Shown piece after piece: positions 61,603 to 64,000 of a stretch of 64,000 nucleotides of DNA (position 1 is the first letter of the stretch; every line of letters begins with the position of its first letter). The position numbers and the translations under genes are program-made. The notes beneath the pieces were generated by a model. It was not told the DNA's origin, did not search any database, and saw only the letters and a program-made list of their open reading frames with translations. Source of the DNA: Antarctobacter aquimaris (GTDB lineage Bacteria > Pseudomonadota > Alphaproteobacteria > Rhodobacterales > Rhodobacteraceae); assembly GCF_900184945.1 (NCBI RefSeq), contig NZ_FXYF01000002.1, positions 534,221-598,220 on the forward strand, read 5' to 3'.

Positions 61603-62235
61603 TCATGCGTCGTGCCCCCGCACCTGGTCGGCCTCGGCCATGGCCTGCTCTGCCACCGACTGCACCAGCGGCACCCCCGCCGGCGTGTCGAGACCCAGAA
61701 CGATGGCCCGGCCATAGCCCCACAGCTGCAACACCAGCCGCAGGCAGATCACCGCAAAGGCGATCGGCACGATCAGCTTGGCCGGCCAGATCGGCAGCCC
61801 GATGTCGATCGAGCTGTCGCGGCTCCAGTTCGGTGCGCCGAAATCGAAGCTGCGGCCGAAATGCGCCCAGGTGCCCCAGACCAGCAGGACCATCAGCACC
61901 AGGATGAAGAAGGTGGTGATGAACTCGGCGATCCACAGCAGGCGGCCCTTCAGCGCGCCCACGACGATGTCCATGCGGATGTGCCCGCCCACCCGCTGCA
62001 CGTAGGAAATGCCGAAGATCGCGATCAGCGGCATCGCCGCCTCGATCCAGTCGACATAGCCGCGCAGCGGTTCGTTGAAGAAGTTGCGCCCCGTGACCGA
62101 GATCACCGCCAGGCACATCAGCCCGAAGGCTCCCACCCCCGAGACAAAGGCCATGCCCAGCTCGACCCGCACCAGCGCGCGGTCCAGCCGCGACAATAGA
62201 CTGTCGTCTTCCAGGACAGACGCATGTCCGGCCAT
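61603..62235 (-). CDS. dctQ: TRAP transporter small permease DctQ
   Basis: The 210-residue protein has four membrane spans and the DctQ core, with RNFFNEPLRGYVDWIEA (about 50-66) and GGHIRMDI. It is the small subunit paired with DctM. It starts 120 bases after dctP; a hairpin (62321-62341) lies between them. Confidence 0.88.
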   Translation of the reverse strand: MAGHASVLEDDSLLSRLDRALVRVELGMAFVSGVGAFGLMCLAVISVTGRNFFNEPLRGYVDWIEAAMPLIAIFGISYVQRVGGHIRMDIVVGALKGRLLWIAEFITTFFILVLMVLLVWGTWAHFGRSFDFGAPNWSRDSSIDIGLPIWPAKLIVPIAFAVICLRLVLQLWGYGRAIVLGLDTPAGVPLVQSVAEQAMAEADQVRGHDA

Positions 62236-62320
62236 CGCTTCACTCCGGTCGTTGTTGCAGAAATGCCCGCCCCGGCCGCTGCGCCGGGGCCTCCTGCCCC
62301 CCTTGTGCGGATGGCCGGAG

Positions 62321-62341
62321 GCCCCGGCTCAGGGCCGGGGC
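62321..62341 (-). promoter_or_regulatory. Hairpin between dctP and dctQ
   Basis: GCCCCGGC (62321-62328) and GCCGGGGC (62334-62341) form a perfect eight-pair stem with a five-base loop, 15 bases after the dctP stop. As at 14141, it probably reduces or stabilises transcripts so that the binding protein is made in excess. Confidence 0.55.
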
Positions 62342-62355
62342 GTGGTCACGCGGTC

Positions 62356-63372
62356 TCAGTTGGCGGCGCGCGCCTGCTTCAGCGTCGAAAGCACGAGGTC
62401 ATAAAGCTCCTGCGCCGGCAGACCCTGCGCGCCCATGCTCTCGATCCAGGCCTTGTGAATGGGCTTGCCCGCCACCTCCTGGAACTTGGCCAGCTCCTCG
62501 TCGGAGAACACGACCTTCTGCACACCCTTCTCGGCCAGGACATCGTCCCACTGCTTGAGCAGCACCCTGTAGTTGTCGATGTAGTAGGCGATCGCCTCGT
62601 CCACGGACTCGTCCAGCGCGGTGCGCTCGGCGTCGGTCAGCGCGTTGTAGGCGTCGATGTTCACCACCACCGGGCAGTTCACCGTGCCGGGGTTGAGGTT
62701 CTCGGTCCACCAGTCGGCCTGATTGATCGTGCCAAAGGACAGGTGCGCGTGCTGCGCAAAGGCCACGGTGTCGACAACGCCGGACTCCATCGCCTGGTAG
62801 GCTTCGGCCGAGGTCACCGAGGTCGGCACGCCGCCCACCGCGGCAAAGGCCTGACCCAGGCCGCCGGTCGCGCGCACGCGCATGCCGTCGAACTCGGCCA
62901 GTTCGTCGCGCGGCTCGCCGGTGCCGACAAGGTTGTACTGCGGCATCGGCGAGGTCATCAGCATGCGCGCGTTCCACTGCGCCATTTCCTCGGCCACGGC
63001 CGGGTGGGCATAGACCGCGTGGCTGACGGCCACTTCCTCGGCCAGCGTGTTCACGCCCAGGAAGGGCAGTTCCAGCACGGTGATCGCGCGGTTCTTGTCC
63101 TCGTGGTAGCCGGCACAGAACTGCGCCATCTCGAAGGCGCCGATGGAGATGCCGTCAAGGTTTTCGGTGTTCTTCGACAGCCCCCCGTAGGAGATGTTCA
63201 TGGTGAATTCGCCGCCGGTCTTTTCGGACACCAGATCGGCGATCTTGTGGATGTGTTCGGTAAAGGCGCGGCGCGAACCCCAGACGGAGACGTTCCATTC
63301 GGTGGCCGCGGCCTCGGTGACGAAGGTGAACGCAACGGCGGTCGCGAGCAGTTTGGCGGTAATGCTGGACAT
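62356..63372 (-). CDS. dctP: TRAP transporter substrate-binding protein DctP
   Basis: The 338-residue periplasmic protein has a signal peptide (about 1-23, ending EAAA) and the DctP fold, with the family's ligand-contact helix containing MRVRATGGLGQAFAAVGGVP (about 163-182; Arg binds the ligand carboxylate). ATG at 63372 has GGAGG five bases upstream. A GNATAC-N4-GNATAC motif lies 121 bases upstream at 63493, the same as near the tcu/tct genes, so carboxylate uptake under shared control is likely. Confidence 0.9.
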   Translation of the reverse strand: MSSITAKLLATAVAFTFVTEAAATEWNVSVWGSRRAFTEHIHKIADLVSEKTGGEFTMNISYGGLSKNTENLDGISIGAFEMAQFCAGYHEDKNRAITVLELPFLGVNTLAEEVAVSHAVYAHPAVAEEMAQWNARMLMTSPMPQYNLVGTGEPRDELAEFDGMRVRATGGLGQAFAAVGGVPTSVTSAEAYQAMESGVVDTVAFAQHAHLSFGTINQADWWTENLNPGTVNCPVVVNIDAYNALTDAERTALDESVDEAIAYYIDNYRVLLKQWDDVLAEKGVQKVVFSDEELAKFQEVAGKPIHKAWIESMGAQGLPAQELYDLVLSTLKQARAAN

Positions 63373-63492
63373 CTGTCCTCCCTGTTTTTGCGCGGCGGTA
63401 TCTTCCGCCTCGGGCGGAGGTTAGAGGAATGCCCCCCGGGTTCAAGCGTTTTAGGCCTGGAGGGGATTCGCGGGAGCGAGCGCTAACAATCG

Positions 63493-63508
63493 GTATACGC
63501 TGGCATAC
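63493..63508. promoter_or_regulatory. Candidate operator upstream of the TRAP operon
   Basis: GTATACGCTGGCATAC has the same GNATAC-N4-GNATAC layout as 11806-11821 and 17344-17359, and reads as two decamers CGGTATACGC and TGGCATACCG (63491-63510). It sits between dctP (leftward) and acetyl-CoA synthetase (rightward), 121 bases from dctP. Confidence 0.6.
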
Positions 63509-63650
63509 CGCATCGTTTTGTCACACCCGGCACAACCATAGGAGTTACCACCCCGACAGGTGAACACGTCACGCAATGCCCCTGCGACGACCTGTCCACA
63601 GGATCAAGAAAACAAGGAGGTTAGCGGACGGCGCGCAAATTAGTTTACGT

Positions 63651-63671
63651 TTTTCAGGCAGAGCCTGAAAA
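63651..63671. promoter_or_regulatory. Inverted repeat in the acetyl-CoA synthetase upstream region
   Basis: TTTTCAGGC (63651-63659) and GCCTGAAAA (63663-63671) are perfect nine-base arms with a three-base centre. The surrounding 63640-63735 is strikingly AT-rich for this genome and probably contains the acs promoter. A second, looser pair CAAGT-N9-ACTTG follows near 63697-63715. The remaining sequence from 63373 to 63804 shows no gene; an AAGGAGG at 63614-63620 is not followed by a start codon. Confidence 0.55.
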
Positions 63672-63804
63672 CAATTTACAGCTAAATCCTTATTTTCAAG
63701 TATGTTATTCACTTGTTTTCCATTTGGGGTATTGTCCGGATTGAACGTGGTGACGCTTGGGAAAGCAGACCCGCAGGGATCATCGAAGCGAAGGAGAGCC
63801 CTTC

Positions 63805-64000
63805 ATGACCGACCAGAGCAAACCCGAAACCGGCCACCGCGTGTACCCGCCTGCGCCCGACCTGACGGCATCGGCCCACGTCGACCTTGCGCGCTACGAC
63901 GCGCTGTACAAGCGGTCTGTCGAGGACCCCGAGGGGTTCTGGGCCGAGCAGGCGCAGCGGCTGGACTGGATCAAGCCGCCGACCGAGATCAAGAACACCG
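63805..64000 (+). CDS. acsA: Acetyl-CoA synthetase, N-terminal part (cut by window edge)
   Basis: The first 65 codons are visible. The sequence RVYPPAPDLTASAHVD, then YDALYKRSVEDPEGFWAEQA and LDWIKP match the N-terminal cap of acetate-CoA ligase, which activates acetate to acetyl-CoA via acetyl-AMP. ATG at 63805 has AAGGAG about nine bases upstream. The catalytic P-loop and C-terminal domain lie beyond the window, so integrity cannot be judged. Confidence 0.85.
   Translation, partial: MTDQSKPETGHRVYPPAPDLTASAHVDLARYDALYKRSVEDPEGFWAEQAQRLDWIKPPTEIKNT

Noticed and set aside
63614..63640. Possible small gene after the strong AAGGAGG at 63614-63620
   Set aside because: No ATG, GTG or TTG occurs at usable spacing and the following bases run into stop codons.
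1..64000. CRISPR arrays, tRNA or rRNA genes, prophage or transposase genes
   Set aside because: None was seen by reading the sequence; the only repeats are short tandem units, palindromes and the dispersed GC element. A dedicated scan was not possible.

Overview
The window looks like chromosomal DNA of an alphaproteobacterium of the order Rhodobacterales (Roseobacter group or Paracoccaceae). The evidence is the very high GC content, tightly packed and overlapping genes, an aerobic cobalamin pathway of the Rhodobacter/Paracoccus type (CobG, CobN, CobW, BluE- and BluF-like proteins), TRAP and tripartite tricarboxylate (TTT) transporters, and an ArsR-ArsC fusion. No tRNA, rRNA, CRISPR array, transposase or phage gene was seen. 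Species cannot be fixed from the sequence alone.

Layout. 1-1523: end of an endonuclease/exonuclease/phosphatase-family gene and a D-lyxose-isomerase-like gene. 1741-5513: a B12 riboswitch followed by a cobalt ECF importer (DUF4198 protein, CbiM, CbiL-like, CbiQ, CbiO). 5510-7579: a secreted trypsin-like protease fused to a WD40 propeller. 7749-22015: a catabolic region for di- or tricarboxylates, with a PEP mutase/ICL-family lyase, TcuB, TcuA, a GntR regulator, an AbrB-family permease, TctC, a TctA-TctB fusion, a PrpF/GalD-like isomerase, a 69-residue protein, a TPP enzyme, a 2-hydroxyacid dehydrogenase, a LysR regulator and a TauE/SafE permease.

22197-45687 is an almost complete aerobic cobalamin cluster: cobF, cobA, cobB, cobM, cobE, cobL, cobK, cobJ, cobI, cobH, cobG, cobN, cobW, a DUF1636 gene, a second B12 riboswitch (minus strand), then cobO, a DUF1289 protein, a HAD hydrolase, cobQ, cobC, cbiB, bluE-like, bluF-like, cobU, cobT and cobS. 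Together with the cobalt importer this gives cobalt uptake, ring synthesis, cobalt insertion, adenosylation, aminopropanol arm and lower-ligand attachment. Not in the window are the small chelatase subunits CobS/CobT, the cobalt reductase and BluB.

45692-54111 holds a sulfotransferase, a carboxymuconolactone-decarboxylase-like protein, a DUF2783 protein with a FAD monooxygenase, a small membrane protein, an unusual MBL-fold protein, a DUF2585 protein, and homogentisate catabolism (fahA, hmgA) under a divergent MarR regulator. 54190-58149 is an arsenate resistance locus (ArsR-ArsC fusion, GAPDH, a DUF1036 secreted protein, ArsJ). 58383-64000 holds a small secreted protein, a PLP aminotransferase, a TRAP transporter and the first 65 codons of acetyl-CoA synthetase.

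Most interesting non-gene signals: a GNATAC-N4-GNATAC motif upstream of three separate carboxylate operons; a dispersed GC-rich repeat present in three copies, one of them read in frame inside cobN; a 165-bp imperfect palindrome at 22016-22178; four GTACA boxes upstream of the WD40 protease; and cobK lying antisense inside the cobalamin operon.
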